Assembly: GCA_041859045.1 (NCBI GenBank)
Contig: JBHELB010000064.1
Location: forward strand, 4,921-68,920
DNA length: 64,000 bases
Direction: 5' to 3'
Source: JBHELB01 sp041859045
GTDB lineage: Bacteria; Hydrogenedentota; Hydrogenedentia; Hydrogenedentales; SLHB01
The translations under genes and the position numbers were made by a program. The notes below the pieces were generated by a model, which saw nothing but the letters and a program-made list of their open reading frames with translations, made no database searches and was not told the origin of the DNA. This document shows positions 1 to 8,094 of the stretch, piece by piece; position 1 is the stretch's first letter; each line of letters starts with the position of its first letter.

Positions 1-1392
1 CTTTATGATCCCGCCTGCGGTACGGGCGGCATGCTCTCCGTGGCGGAAGAATATGTGCGCGAATTGAATCCGGACGCGCGGCTGGAGGTCTTCGGCCAAG
101 ACTACAACGCCCAAGCCTACGCCATCTGCGGTTCGGACATGATGATCAAGGGGCAGGATATCGAGCACATCGCCTTTGGCGACAGCTTTACGGATGATCG
201 GTTTCGGGGCAAGCACTTCGACTACATGCTGGCCAATCCACCCTTCGGTGTCGAGTGGAAACCCGAAGCGGATTACATCAATCGTGAGCACGAGGAGCAG
301 GGATTCGGCGGCCGGTTCGGCGCAGGACTTCCGCGCATCAATGATGGTTCCCTTCTTTTCCTCCAGCACATGATCAGCAAAATGAAGGAACCAAAAGAGG
401 GAGGCACGCGCCTGGCCATCGTGTTCAACGGTTCGCCTCTGTTCACGGGAAGCGCTGGTTCCGGAGAAAGTGAGATCCGGCGCTGGATTATTGAACATGA
501 CTGGCTTGAGTCCATCGTCGCGCTGCCCGACCAGCTTTTCTACAACACGGGCATCTACACCTATCTTTGGATTCTGACCAACCGCAAGGCGCCCGGTCGC
601 AAAGGCAAGATTCAGCTTGTGGATGGCACTTCCTTTTTCAAGAAGATGCGCAAGTCCCTTGGGAACAAACGCAACGAAATCTGCGAAGACCAACGCGCCG
701 ATATCGGACGGCTCTACGGGGGCAGTCGCAAGAACGACCACGTCCGCGTTTTTGACAATGCGGATTTCGGCTACCGGCGCATCACGGTCGAACGCCCGCT
801 CCGGCTCAATTTCGCAGTGGATGATGAACGCCTTGCCCGGGTGCAAGACGCCGGACCGTTCGCCAGCCTGGCCGCAAGCCGGAAACGTAAAGACTCCAAA
901 GCCGCCCAGGCTGAGATTGACGCTGGAAGAGCGCAGCAAGAAGCCATCCTGGACGCACTGGGCGCCTTGCGTGCGGGCGGCGTGACGAAGAGCCGCGATG
1001 AATTTAGCCTTGCGCTGAAGACTGTTTTTCGCGAAGCCGATATCAAATTGCCAGCGCCACTCTTCAAGGCAATTCTCATGGCCCTATCCGAAAGGGACGA
1101 TACCGCCGACATCTGTACGGACGCCAAAGGCAGCCCTGAGCCTGATCCCGATCTGCGCGACTATGAGAACGTACCTCTGAAAGAGGATGTAGATGTCTAT
1201 ATGGCGCGCGAAGTCCTGCCTCATGTACCGGACGCCTGGGTGGACCACGACAAGACACGTATCGGTTATGAGATCAATTTCAACCGCTACTTCTACGTGT
1301 ACACCCCGCCCCGGCCTCTGGAGGCCATCGAGTCCGATCTCAAACAAATCGAGCGCGAAATCGCGGACATGCTCGCGGAGGTCACGGAATGA
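1..1392 (+). CDS. hsdM: Type I restriction-modification DNA methyltransferase subunit HsdM (5' truncated by window edge)
   Basis: This is the adenine-N6 methyltransferase (modification) subunit of a type I restriction-modification complex, which works with HsdS and is shared with HsdR. The open frame runs from the first base, so the N-terminal helical domain lies outside the window. The AdoMet-binding motif DPACGTGGM is read at the very start, and the catalytic NPPF motif is encoded at 235-246. The rest matches the usual C-terminal part of HsdM. The stop codon overlaps the next start as ATGA at 1389, so translation is probably coupled to the next gene. HsdS and HsdR follow on the same strand, which confirms the system. 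The frame and motifs are seen directly; the role comes from the family. Confidence 0.95.
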   Translation, partial: LYDPACGTGGMLSVAEEYVRELNPDARLEVFGQDYNAQAYAICGSDMMIKGQDIEHIAFGDSFTDDRFRGKHFDYMLANPPFGVEWKPEADYINREHEEQGFGGRFGAGLPRINDGSLLFLQHMISKMKEPKEGGTRLAIVFNGSPLFTGSAGSGESEIRRWIIEHDWLESIVALPDQLFYNTGIYTYLWILTNRKAPGRKGKIQLVDGTSFFKKMRKSLGNKRNEICEDQRADIGRLYGGSRKNDHVRVFDNADFGYRRITVERPLRLNFAVDDERLARVQDAGPFASLAASRKRKDSKAAQAEIDAGRAQQEAILDALGALRAGGVTKSRDEFSLALKTVFREADIKLPAPLFKAILMALSERDDTADICTDAKGSPEPDPDLRDYENVPLKEDVDVYMAREVLPHVPDAWVDHDKTRIGYEINFNRYFYVYTPPRPLEAIESDLKQIEREIADMLAEVTE

Positions 1393-1718
1393 GCGACAGC
1401 GAACAGGCGCCGGGCGGCGAAATCCTCGTTTATACGGCGGAAGACGGCACCAGCCGAATCCGGGTTTTGCTCGAAGATGAGACGGTCTGGCTGACGCAGG
1501 CAATGATGGCGGAGCTATACGGCACGTCTGTGCCGAATATCAACATCCATAACCGTAACGTACTGGAAGAGAATGCGTTGCGCGCCGAGGCAACCATTAA
1601 GGAATACTTAATAGTTCGTCGGGAAGGCTCACGGCAAGTCGAACGCCCGGCCTGGAAACAGTCCCGCAAGCGACAGGAAAACGCCGGGGTGATAACAAAA
1701 TGGAGGGCAGCCGTATGA
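1389..1718 (+). pseudogene. Truncated RhuM-family protein (N-terminal fragment)
   Basis: The first 70 or so residues of this 109-residue frame match the start of RhuM-family proteins (VWLTQAMMAELYG, then IHNRNVLEENAL and KEYLIVRREG). These are often found inside type I restriction operons, and their function is not established. Full-length RhuM is roughly 330 residues. Here the similarity stops after the segment ending GSRQVER and an unrelated basic tail of about 25 residues follows, so most of the protein has been deleted. It still overlaps hsdM (ATGA at 1389) and dinD (ATGA at 1715), so the operon's coupling survives. It could be a remnant or a short protein kept for coupling; I favour a remnant. 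Confidence 0.7.
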
Positions 1719-2584
1719 ATCCTGCATTTATCCAGGAAATGCAACTGCGTTTCGATGCGCTCGTGAATACCGTTCCCGAAGAGGAGGTCGAGTTCTGGTT
1801 TGCCCGGGATCTGCAAGAACCTCTGGGCTACGCCCGGTGGGAGAATTTCCTCACAGCGGTAAAGAGAGCCGTAGACTCCTGCAAGGCAACGGGTTACAAT
1901 CCAAACGACCATTTTCGTGGCGTCACGAAAATGGTTCCTATCGGAAGCGGCGCCGAACGCCCCATCGATGACTTTATGCTAACTCGCTACGCCTGCTATC
2001 TGATCGCCCAGAATGGCGATCCGCGCAAGGAGCCCATCGCCTTTGCGCAAAGCTACTTCGCCGTTCAGACACGCAAGCAAGAGTTGATCGAAGACCGAAT
2101 GCGGCTCCAGGCACGCCTTGAGGCCAGAGATCGGCTTCGCGAGTCAGAGAAGACCCTTTCCCAGAATATCTACGAACGCGGCGTGGATGACGCGGGATTT
2201 GCGCGCATTCGATCCAAGGGAGATGCGGCCCTTTTCGGAGGCTACACCACGCTGGCTATGAAAGGTCAGTTCGGAATCACCCACACCAGGCCCCTGGCGG
2301 ATTTCCTGCCCACCCTGACCATTGCCGCCAAAAACCTTGCCACCGAAATGACCAATCACAACGTGCTGCAAGACGACTTGCAGGGAGAGCCCGCCATTAC
2401 CCACGAACATGTCCAGAACAACCAGAGTGTTCGCGAAATGCTCGGACAACGGGGCATCAAACCCGAAAGGCTCCCTCCCGAAGAAGACATCAAGAAACTC
2501 GAACGACGGGTCAAGGCCGACGAAAAGCGCCTGGAAGAACAGTCCGGCAGACTGCCGGAACCGAATGAAGACACCACGGCATGA
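1715..2584 (+). CDS. dinD: DinD-like DNA-damage-inducible protein D
   Basis: This 289-residue protein resembles DinD. In E. coli DinD is LexA-regulated and has been reported to inhibit RecA filament activity; related genes sit in defence islands. The N-terminal half carries the BRO/KilA-like pattern FWFARDLQEPLGYARWENF, then a charged helical segment (about residues 125-150) and a C-terminal part with the family's MTNHNVLQ region. The start at 1715 is preferred over 1700 because GGAGGG lies seven bases upstream and the start overlaps the preceding stop as ATGA. No SOS box is visible just upstream, so expression probably comes from the restriction operon. The family call is firm; the role here is inferred. 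Confidence 0.85.
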   Translation: MNPAFIQEMQLRFDALVNTVPEEEVEFWFARDLQEPLGYARWENFLTAVKRAVDSCKATGYNPNDHFRGVTKMVPIGSGAERPIDDFMLTRYACYLIAQNGDPRKEPIAFAQSYFAVQTRKQELIEDRMRLQARLEARDRLRESEKTLSQNIYERGVDDAGFARIRSKGDAALFGGYTTLAMKGQFGITHTRPLADFLPTLTIAAKNLATEMTNHNVLQDDLQGEPAITHEHVQNNQSVREMLGQRGIKPERLPPEEDIKKLERRVKADEKRLEEQSGRLPEPNEDTTA

Positions 2585-3669
2585 ACGCGCAAAAACAACA
2601 TAGGACCACCTCCGAAGAAGGATTTCGGCGCGACGCGACCATGACTGAAACCATCAAAGTCAAGTGCCTTATCGAAGAGCTGGATATAGCCAAAAGCCTG
2701 CTTATGCGTGGTTTCGGCGAATTGCAGGAGATAAGGATGGGAAATGACTGCTATCACCTGCCTCAACAGCTCTTGGCCAGTGGCTTAGAACGACTGATGA
2801 AGTGTTACTTCTGTCTCGTCTTTGAGGCGAAAAACGGGCACTTTCCAGACCCTCAATTCCTTAAGGATCTTGGACATGACCTTGACAGGCTGCTCCAAAT
2901 CTTGAGAGACGACTACTACAACGACGGCAACCGCCCGCTCCTGCGTGACGATCAAAGTTTCCTGCGTGACGATAAACATCTGCACACAATAATACATATC
3001 CTGTCAGAATTCGGAAAGAAAGCCCGGTACTATAACCTGGATGTCGTCACGGGGAACAAGAAACAAGCAATCGATCCGAAAGAAGAATGGGAGCGGTTGG
3101 AGCGTGAGTTGCTAGATCCCATACCCTATCCAGCTGCTGACTCCATGGAGGCGCGCCATCGGGATTACTATCCCCGGGTCAATGCAGCAATTATCTCCAA
3201 GCTCGAACGGTTGCTGAGAGCAGTTGCCATGCAATTCACGTTAGGCAACCACGGCGGTAGGCTCCTACAGATGTCCTCCATCCTCACACCTTTCCTGACT
3301 CTGAGAGACCATGAGTTCGGCACAACGGACTACCGCCCCACGGTTGAGAAGACCAAAGCTTCTTGGGTGAAACGTAGCCGAGAAGAAGTGATGAACGGCA
3401 AATGGCCAACACGAGTGGTGTCCAGAGCGCAAGATGACAAGGACTGGCCCTTCCGCTTCGACGAGGTCATCTTGGAGTGCCGCGACACATTCTTCTGCAT
3501 CATAAACATCGAGGATTACGATTTCGCTCTGAATGGCGCGGCCAGTAGTCGGTTCAACCTTCCCTTCCCCCACGACGCAGGCGTAGCCATTCTCGGTAAG
3601 TCTGTAGGACCGTTCATCGAAATGGCTCACGATCTCTCCAATCGGAATAGAACCGGAGGTAGGTCATGA
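2581..3669 (+). CDS. Unknown protein, possible HEPN-like N-terminal region, in the type I RM operon
   Basis: I do not recognise this protein (up to 362 residues). The first 80 residues contain a helical stretch (NDCYHLPQQLLASGLERLMK) resembling HEPN-type helical bundles found in nucleases and defence proteins, but I see no definite R-x4-6-H catalytic motif. There is no signal peptide or membrane segment. It overlaps dinD (ATGA at 2581) and hsdS (ATGA at 3666), so it is co-translated within the operon. An ATG at 2641 is an alternative start; neither has a good ribosome binding site. Its place directly before hsdS suggests an accessory role in the restriction complex or a separate defence function, which is inference only. 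Confidence 0.75.
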   Translation: MNAQKQHRTTSEEGFRRDATMTETIKVKCLIEELDIAKSLLMRGFGELQEIRMGNDCYHLPQQLLASGLERLMKCYFCLVFEAKNGHFPDPQFLKDLGHDLDRLLQILRDDYYNDGNRPLLRDDQSFLRDDKHLHTIIHILSEFGKKARYYNLDVVTGNKKQAIDPKEEWERLERELLDPIPYPAADSMEARHRDYYPRVNAAIISKLERLLRAVAMQFTLGNHGGRLLQMSSILTPFLTLRDHEFGTTDYRPTVEKTKASWVKRSREEVMNGKWPTRVVSRAQDDKDWPFRFDEVILECRDTFFCIINIEDYDFALNGAASSRFNLPFPHDAGVAILGKSVGPFIEMAHDLSNRNRTGGRS

Positions 3670-5009
3670 CCCGATGGAAGACGTATCCCAACTACAAGGA
3701 CTCTGGCATCGTATGGCTTGGCGACGTGCCGGACCATTGGGAAGCCGTCCGACTGCGTTTTCGAGCGGAAACCAACCCAAGCAGATCCGAAGTCAACGGT
3801 TCTCCGAGCACTCTTGACGTATCATTTGTCCCGATGGAATCGGTTCATGAATATGGCGGATTGACACTTGACCAGACACGCCCTCTTGCCGAAGTAGCCA
3901 CGGGCTACACTTACTTTCGAGATGGAGACATCCTCACCGCGAAGATCACGCCTTGCTTTGAGAATGGGAAAGGCTCAATTGCTGCTGACCTTGTTAACGG
4001 ACTTGGATTCGGAACGACCGAACTTCATGTGCTACGACCGCACCCCGAGTTGGACGGACGCTTCCTGTTCTATGTGACAATCAGTCACGCATTTCGGAAC
4101 CTTGGCGCAGCCGAGATGTACGGCGCTGGTGGGCAAAAACGCGTCCCAGAGGACTTCATAAAGGATTTTCGGCAGCCATGTTCCTCGCTCGACGAACAAC
4201 GCGCCATTGCTGCGTTTCTTGACCGGGAAACTACACGGATTGATGGGTTGATTGAGAAGAAGCAGCGGCAGATCGAACTTCTCCAGGAGAAGCGCGCCGC
4301 CCTCATTTCTCACGCCGTCACCAAAGGCCTCAACCCCAACGTCAAAATGAAACCCTCCGGCATCGAATGGCTGGGCGATATTCCGGCACATTGGGAACGG
4401 AAACGCCTCAAACATGTCACTTCGCACATTGTTGACTGCATTCATGCAACACCGGATTACATTGAAGATGGAGCCTATCCCGCTATTCGTACAGCGGATG
4501 TCAGCCCAGGAAGACTGGACCTGGGAAATGCCCGTCGTGTTGGTGAGGAAGTATTCAATCGACAAATATCGAGATTGAAGCCACGAGCAATGGACATCGT
4601 CTACAGCCGTGAAGGGGAGCGTTTCGGGATGGCGGCGCTTGTACCTCCTGGTCGCGAGATCTGTATTTCCCAACGAATGATGCTGTTTCGCGTATCCTCT
4701 AAAGTCGTGGTGCCCGATTTCCTGATGTGGCAACTCAATGCTTCGACCGTATACCGGCAGGCCGAACAGGATGTGAACGGTGCCACTTCGCCACACGTGA
4801 ATGTTGAGACGATTCGGAATTTCTGGTTGGCAGTGCCGCCCATCCAGGAGCAACGAGCTATTGCGAACACGATTTCGTTCGGAGCGCAACACGCGGACAA
4901 AACATCCGAGCGGATTCAGAAGAGCATCGAAAGACTCCGCGAGTACCGCACTGCGCTCATCTCGGCCACGGTAACGGGCAAGATCGATGTGCGCAAGGAG
5001 GGCATCTGA
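3666..5009 (+). CDS. hsdS: Type I restriction-modification specificity subunit HsdS
   Basis: HsdS sets the bipartite DNA target recognised by the HsdM/HsdR complex. The 447 residues show the normal duplicated plan: target recognition domain 1 (opening with GIVWLGDVPDHWEAVRLRF), a conserved central helix (LDEQRAIAAFLDRET, near residue 180, then a long charged helix), target recognition domain 2 (opening with GIEWLGDIPAHWERKRLKH) and a second conserved helix ending near VTGKIDVRKEG. GGAGG lies just before the ATG, which overlaps the upstream stop. The 3' end overlaps the next gene as TGATG. A second copy of the C-terminal tail lies 1.2 kb downstream (6200-6310), so this locus has recombined. 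Confidence 0.95.
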   Translation: MTRWKTYPNYKDSGIVWLGDVPDHWEAVRLRFRAETNPSRSEVNGSPSTLDVSFVPMESVHEYGGLTLDQTRPLAEVATGYTYFRDGDILTAKITPCFENGKGSIAADLVNGLGFGTTELHVLRPHPELDGRFLFYVTISHAFRNLGAAEMYGAGGQKRVPEDFIKDFRQPCSSLDEQRAIAAFLDRETTRIDGLIEKKQRQIELLQEKRAALISHAVTKGLNPNVKMKPSGIEWLGDIPAHWERKRLKHVTSHIVDCIHATPDYIEDGAYPAIRTADVSPGRLDLGNARRVGEEVFNRQISRLKPRAMDIVYSREGERFGMAALVPPGREICISQRMMLFRVSSKVVVPDFLMWQLNASTVYRQAEQDVNGATSPHVNVETIRNFWLAVPPIQEQRAIANTISFGAQHADKTSERIQKSIERLREYRTALISATVTGKIDVRKEGI

Positions 5010-6196
5010 TGCTTCTCTTTTGGAGAATCAGATATCTCGACTCGCGAAATAAGCAACTCAAGGACCGCGATTTGGCTCTCGATACCACCACGCTCGACGC
5101 GGTAAGCAAGGCAGCGATTGAAGTGATCTGCGAGCGTGGAAATTCCGTGGATAGGCGTATTCTTCGGTTTCGTCACCTATTTCGCGAAGATGTTCCGACC
5201 GAGGAATTGAACGATCTCTGCCTCCGTTCCCGCGGCATGAATTCGTTTTCGCTCGTTGACTACGTTGAGGATGAGACCGGTATGGAGCTTACTCCCCAAA
5301 GGTTTGGGTTTCTCCTCACGGGAAATGAAAAGGCGGTGGTATTTCCATCGCGTATGAGGCCGCATGATATTGAATATGCCCTTTCCGACAAAGAGCCAAT
5401 TCATATGGATGATGTTTCGTTAACGGATGAACAGTGCCGTGTACTGGGTTACTTCACGCGAGACCTACACGAAATGCTGGCGGCCGCCTTCTTAAGAGAC
5501 GGGCGGCACGCGCTTGACGGCAACGGCATGTCCTTGCAAAGCACCACTGGGAAGGAAGAGGTGGGTTCCTTCGTCATGATCTTTAGGCGGTTGTATATGC
5601 AGGATGAACCTGGAAGTTTCATCAAGGCTCTGGTCACATTTAACGAAGGCTTTTCGGGGTATCCCATAACTAAGTGGGTTATGGCGCACGGATGCACGTA
5701 TAGGAAAGAACTGGATCAACCACCAAGCTTCTTTCCCTTCCCGCCATATAAGGCGCTGCCATTCACACAGAAGCGCTTGATAGACGTGTTTCTATACACG
5801 GAATACGCACACCAACCAAATGAGAGACGTGAAAGACAGTACAGGGAATGTCTGGCTGCTGTCGACGGAAAAAAGGGAGCGCTGACGTGGCTGTTTCTGT
5901 CTGAGATTCAGAGGTGCGCCGCACATATGACAAACGTGGGCAGGGTCATCGCCCATCTCTTTGACGGCTACTGCAAGGGTCACAAAGTGTTTGCGGAAGT
6001 CCTCCCATCCATGGCTGCAGAGCATCCCGGATTGGGAACGCTTGAAAAAGAGTGTGAAAAGCGGGCACGTGTTTTTGAGGAGAAGGTGAAGGAGGTTGCG
6101 CACGCGAAATGGGAGTCCGCGGGCCGGCCTCCGGGTGGTTCATGCAGATTCACCTGGGAGGCTCAGAAAGAACTGGCAGAAGCGTTACAAATGTAG
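5009..6196 (+). CDS. Unknown 395-residue protein coupled to hsdS
   Basis: I do not recognise a family. The start is well supported: AAGGAGG ends seven bases upstream and the ATG overlaps the hsdS stop as TGATG. The protein is soluble, with no signal peptide or membrane helix. It has a charged N-terminal third and a Cys- and His-containing C-terminal half (IQRCAAHMTNVGRVIAHLFD, then a long charged helix). It lies between intact hsdS and a leftover piece of an hsdS C-terminus, so it was probably inserted into, or captured with, a duplicated hsdS. Its position inside a restriction and Wadjet operon makes a defence or anti-defence role plausible, but nothing in the sequence names one. Confidence 0.75.
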   Translation: MLLFWRIRYLDSRNKQLKDRDLALDTTTLDAVSKAAIEVICERGNSVDRRILRFRHLFREDVPTEELNDLCLRSRGMNSFSLVDYVEDETGMELTPQRFGFLLTGNEKAVVFPSRMRPHDIEYALSDKEPIHMDDVSLTDEQCRVLGYFTRDLHEMLAAAFLRDGRHALDGNGMSLQSTTGKEEVGSFVMIFRRLYMQDEPGSFIKALVTFNEGFSGYPITKWVMAHGCTYRKELDQPPSFFPFPPYKALPFTQKRLIDVFLYTEYAHQPNERRERQYRECLAAVDGKKGALTWLFLSEIQRCAAHMTNVGRVIAHLFDGYCKGHKVFAEVLPSMAAEHPGLGTLEKECEKRARVFEEKVKEVAHAKWESAGRPPGGSCRFTWEAQKELAEALQM

Positions 6197-6199
6197 GAG

Positions 6200-6310
6200 A
6201 TGAAAAGATGGACAGTAGTTATCCCGGCAGTGGTAACGGGCAATATCGATCTGCGAGAAGAAGTGGAAGGCGCGACAAGCCGCCAAGTCGCAAGTGTGGC
6301 CATGTTATGA
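6200..6310 (+). pseudogene. Leftover C-terminal tail of a second HsdS
   Basis: This short open frame (36 residues) reads AVVTGNIDLREEVEG in its middle. That is nearly the same as the end of the intact HsdS upstream (ATVTGKIDVRKEG), a segment typical of HsdS C-termini. It starts three bases after the previous stop and ends at TGA 6308-6310. The simplest reading is that a duplicated or split hsdS was deleted, or interrupted by the gene at 5009-6196, leaving only this tail. It is too short to function as a specificity subunit. Confidence 0.7.
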
Positions 6311-6368
6311 GGATACTCTGCAGTTTCGCGTCTTCGCGTGAGAGGATAATGCGGGAGGCTTGGCGCGT

Positions 6369-6388
6369 TATAATGGTGTCTAGCACAC
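6369..6388 (+). promoter_or_regulatory. Possible -10 box and small dyad before the ImmA/PIN pair
   Basis: A perfect TATAAT lies at 6369-6374, about 40 bases before the ImmA/IrrE start and in the first real gap of the operon. A short dyad (GTGT-N5-ACAC, 6376-6388) directly follows and could bind the HTH-containing ImmA protein. No convincing -35 box lies 16-18 bases upstream, so this is tentative. Confidence 0.3.
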
Positions 6389-6412
6389 AGAATGTGGTCG
6401 AGGCATGGTGAA

Positions 6413-7570
6413 ATGGACCGAGTAGCTGTACATCCTGACTTCTTCGAGTGGGCGCTGGCGCGTTCGCGGAAGAGCCCTGCCGATGTGAAAAAGCGGCAGC
6501 CCTGCAAGCATGTCGAAGCGTGGCTTAGGGGGGAAACCCAACCGACCATAAACCAGTTGCGGGATTTTGCCCAGGCCACCGCAACGCCTTTCGGCTATTT
6601 CTTCTTGCCCGCGCCGCCCGAAGAACCCCTTCCGATTCCAGATTTCCGGACGCTGTCGCCGGAGACGGTGCGGCGGCCGAGCGCAGACCTCATCGAGACG
6701 ATCCGGACGATGGAGCGCCGCCGGGATTGGCTTCGGGATGTGCTGATAGAAGAAGAAGCCGAGCCGTTGGGTTTTGTTGGCAGCGCCCGGTTGAGCGATC
6801 CCCCGGAAAGTACAGGCCGGGAAATGCGGCGTATCGTGGGCCTTGAAGATGGCTGGGCGAATACGGTACGCACGTGGACCGACGCCGTGAGCGAGCTGCG
6901 CCGCATCATCGAAAGGCTCGGCGTCGTGGCGGTGATCAACGGCGTAGTGGGAAACAACACACACCGGAAACTGGATGTGGAAGAATTCCGGGGTTTTGCC
7001 CTGTGCGATGCCTACGCACCGGTGATCTTTGTAAACGGCGCCGATTACAAATCGGCACAGATGTTCACCCTGGCCCACGAACTGGCGCACCTCTGGCTGG
7101 GCCGGGAAGGGATTTCGGGTTTTGAGGGCCTTATTGCGGGCGGAAGCGATGTGGAGAAGTTCTGCGACGCCGCCGCGGCCGAGTTCTTGGTTCCCGCACA
7201 AGCATTGCGCGCGCTCTGGCCGCAGGTGGCCCGTCGCGAGGATATGTTCCAGGATATTGCGCGTCAATTCAAAGTGAGTCCAATTGTGGCCGCGCGCCGG
7301 GCTTGGGATCTGCGCCTAATCGGCCGGGATCACTTCTTCCGGTTCTACCGTGAATACAGGGCCGAAGAACATCGGAAGAAGTCCACGGGGGCAGGCGGCG
7401 GGGACTTCTACAATAACCAGAACACGCGTGTTGGCGAGCGTTTTGCCTCGGAAGTCATTCGGGCAGCGAAGGAGGGCCGGATACCGTTCCGCGAAGCATA
7501 TAGTCTGACAGGTCTTTACGGAGCCGCGTTTAAGAACTATGTTCAGCACCTGGGGTTCGACATGCTATGA
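6413..7570 (+). CDS. ImmA/IrrE-family metallopeptidase with XRE-like N-terminus (likely antitoxin)
   Basis: This 385-residue protein has an N-terminal Xre-like helix-turn-helix region (about residues 1-65) followed by an IrrE_N/ImmA peptidase domain. The zinc motif HELAH is in FTLAHELAHLWLG (nucleotides near 7075), and a downstream glutamate in the AAAAEFLVPA segment is the expected third ligand. Members of this type are commonly paired with DUF4411 PIN-like toxins, and such a gene overlaps it here (ATGA at 7567). It probably acts as antitoxin and autoregulator by DNA binding and proteolysis. ATG 6413 is chosen because the HTH region starts there; an upstream ATG at 6392 adds seven residues without a ribosome binding site. 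Confidence 0.85.
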   Translation: MDRVAVHPDFFEWALARSRKSPADVKKRQPCKHVEAWLRGETQPTINQLRDFAQATATPFGYFFLPAPPEEPLPIPDFRTLSPETVRRPSADLIETIRTMERRRDWLRDVLIEEEAEPLGFVGSARLSDPPESTGREMRRIVGLEDGWANTVRTWTDAVSELRRIIERLGVVAVINGVVGNNTHRKLDVEEFRGFALCDAYAPVIFVNGADYKSAQMFTLAHELAHLWLGREGISGFEGLIAGGSDVEKFCDAAAAEFLVPAQALRALWPQVARREDMFQDIARQFKVSPIVAARRAWDLRLIGRDHFFRFYREYRAEEHRKKSTGAGGGDFYNNQNTRVGERFASEVIRAAKEGRIPFREAYSLTGLYGAAFKNYVQHLGFDML

Positions 7571-8085
7571 GTGGAAAAGGCCGCTATCTGATCGACTCCG
7601 ACGTCTTTATCCAAGCGAAGAACCAGCATTATGCATTCTCGATCTGCCCGGGGTTCTGGGATTCCCTCATTGGGCACTTTCATGCTGGGCACGTCTTCAG
7701 TATTGACGAAATACGAGAAGAACTACTACGCGGTGATGATGAGGAGGACCTGGTCTGCTGGGTAAAGGGTAAACTACCCAGAGAATTCTTTCTCCCAGTG
7801 CGCGAACAAAATGTCTCCAATTCCTATGGTGAAATTATGCTCTGGGTTCAACGTAACACGCAGTTTCTAGATTACGCTAAAGCCAAGTTCGCCACAGAAG
7901 CGGATGGATGGCTGGCCGCCTACGCAAGGGTGCATGGCTACATAGTGATCACGGGCGAGCAATTTCGGCCTGACGTCAAAAGCAAAGTCCCGTTGCCGAA
8001 TGTGTGCAAGCAGTTCGATGTTGAATGCCGGGATGTGTTTCAGATGCTTCATGACTTGAACATACGCTTCGAATGGAAGGGATAG
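7567..8085 (+). CDS. DUF4411 PIN-like protein (likely toxin)
   Basis: This 172-residue protein belongs to the DUF4411 family, a PIN-domain-like group. The N-terminus (YLIDSDVFIQAKN) supplies the first conserved acidic residues, and further conserved acids follow in the SIDEIREEL segment and in the region after ADGWLAAYA. PIN domains are Mg-dependent ribonucleases, and this family is regularly found with an ImmA/IrrE partner, as here with an ATGA overlap. The pair is probably a toxin-antitoxin unit inserted between hsdS and hsdR, where it could stabilise the island. Nuclease activity is inferred from the family. Confidence 0.85.
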   Translation: MSGKGRYLIDSDVFIQAKNQHYAFSICPGFWDSLIGHFHAGHVFSIDEIREELLRGDDEEDLVCWVKGKLPREFFLPVREQNVSNSYGEIMLWVQRNTQFLDYAKAKFATEADGWLAAYARVHGYIVITGEQFRPDVKSKVPLPNVCKQFDVECRDVFQMLHDLNIRFEWKG

Positions 8086-8094
8086 GGGTATACC

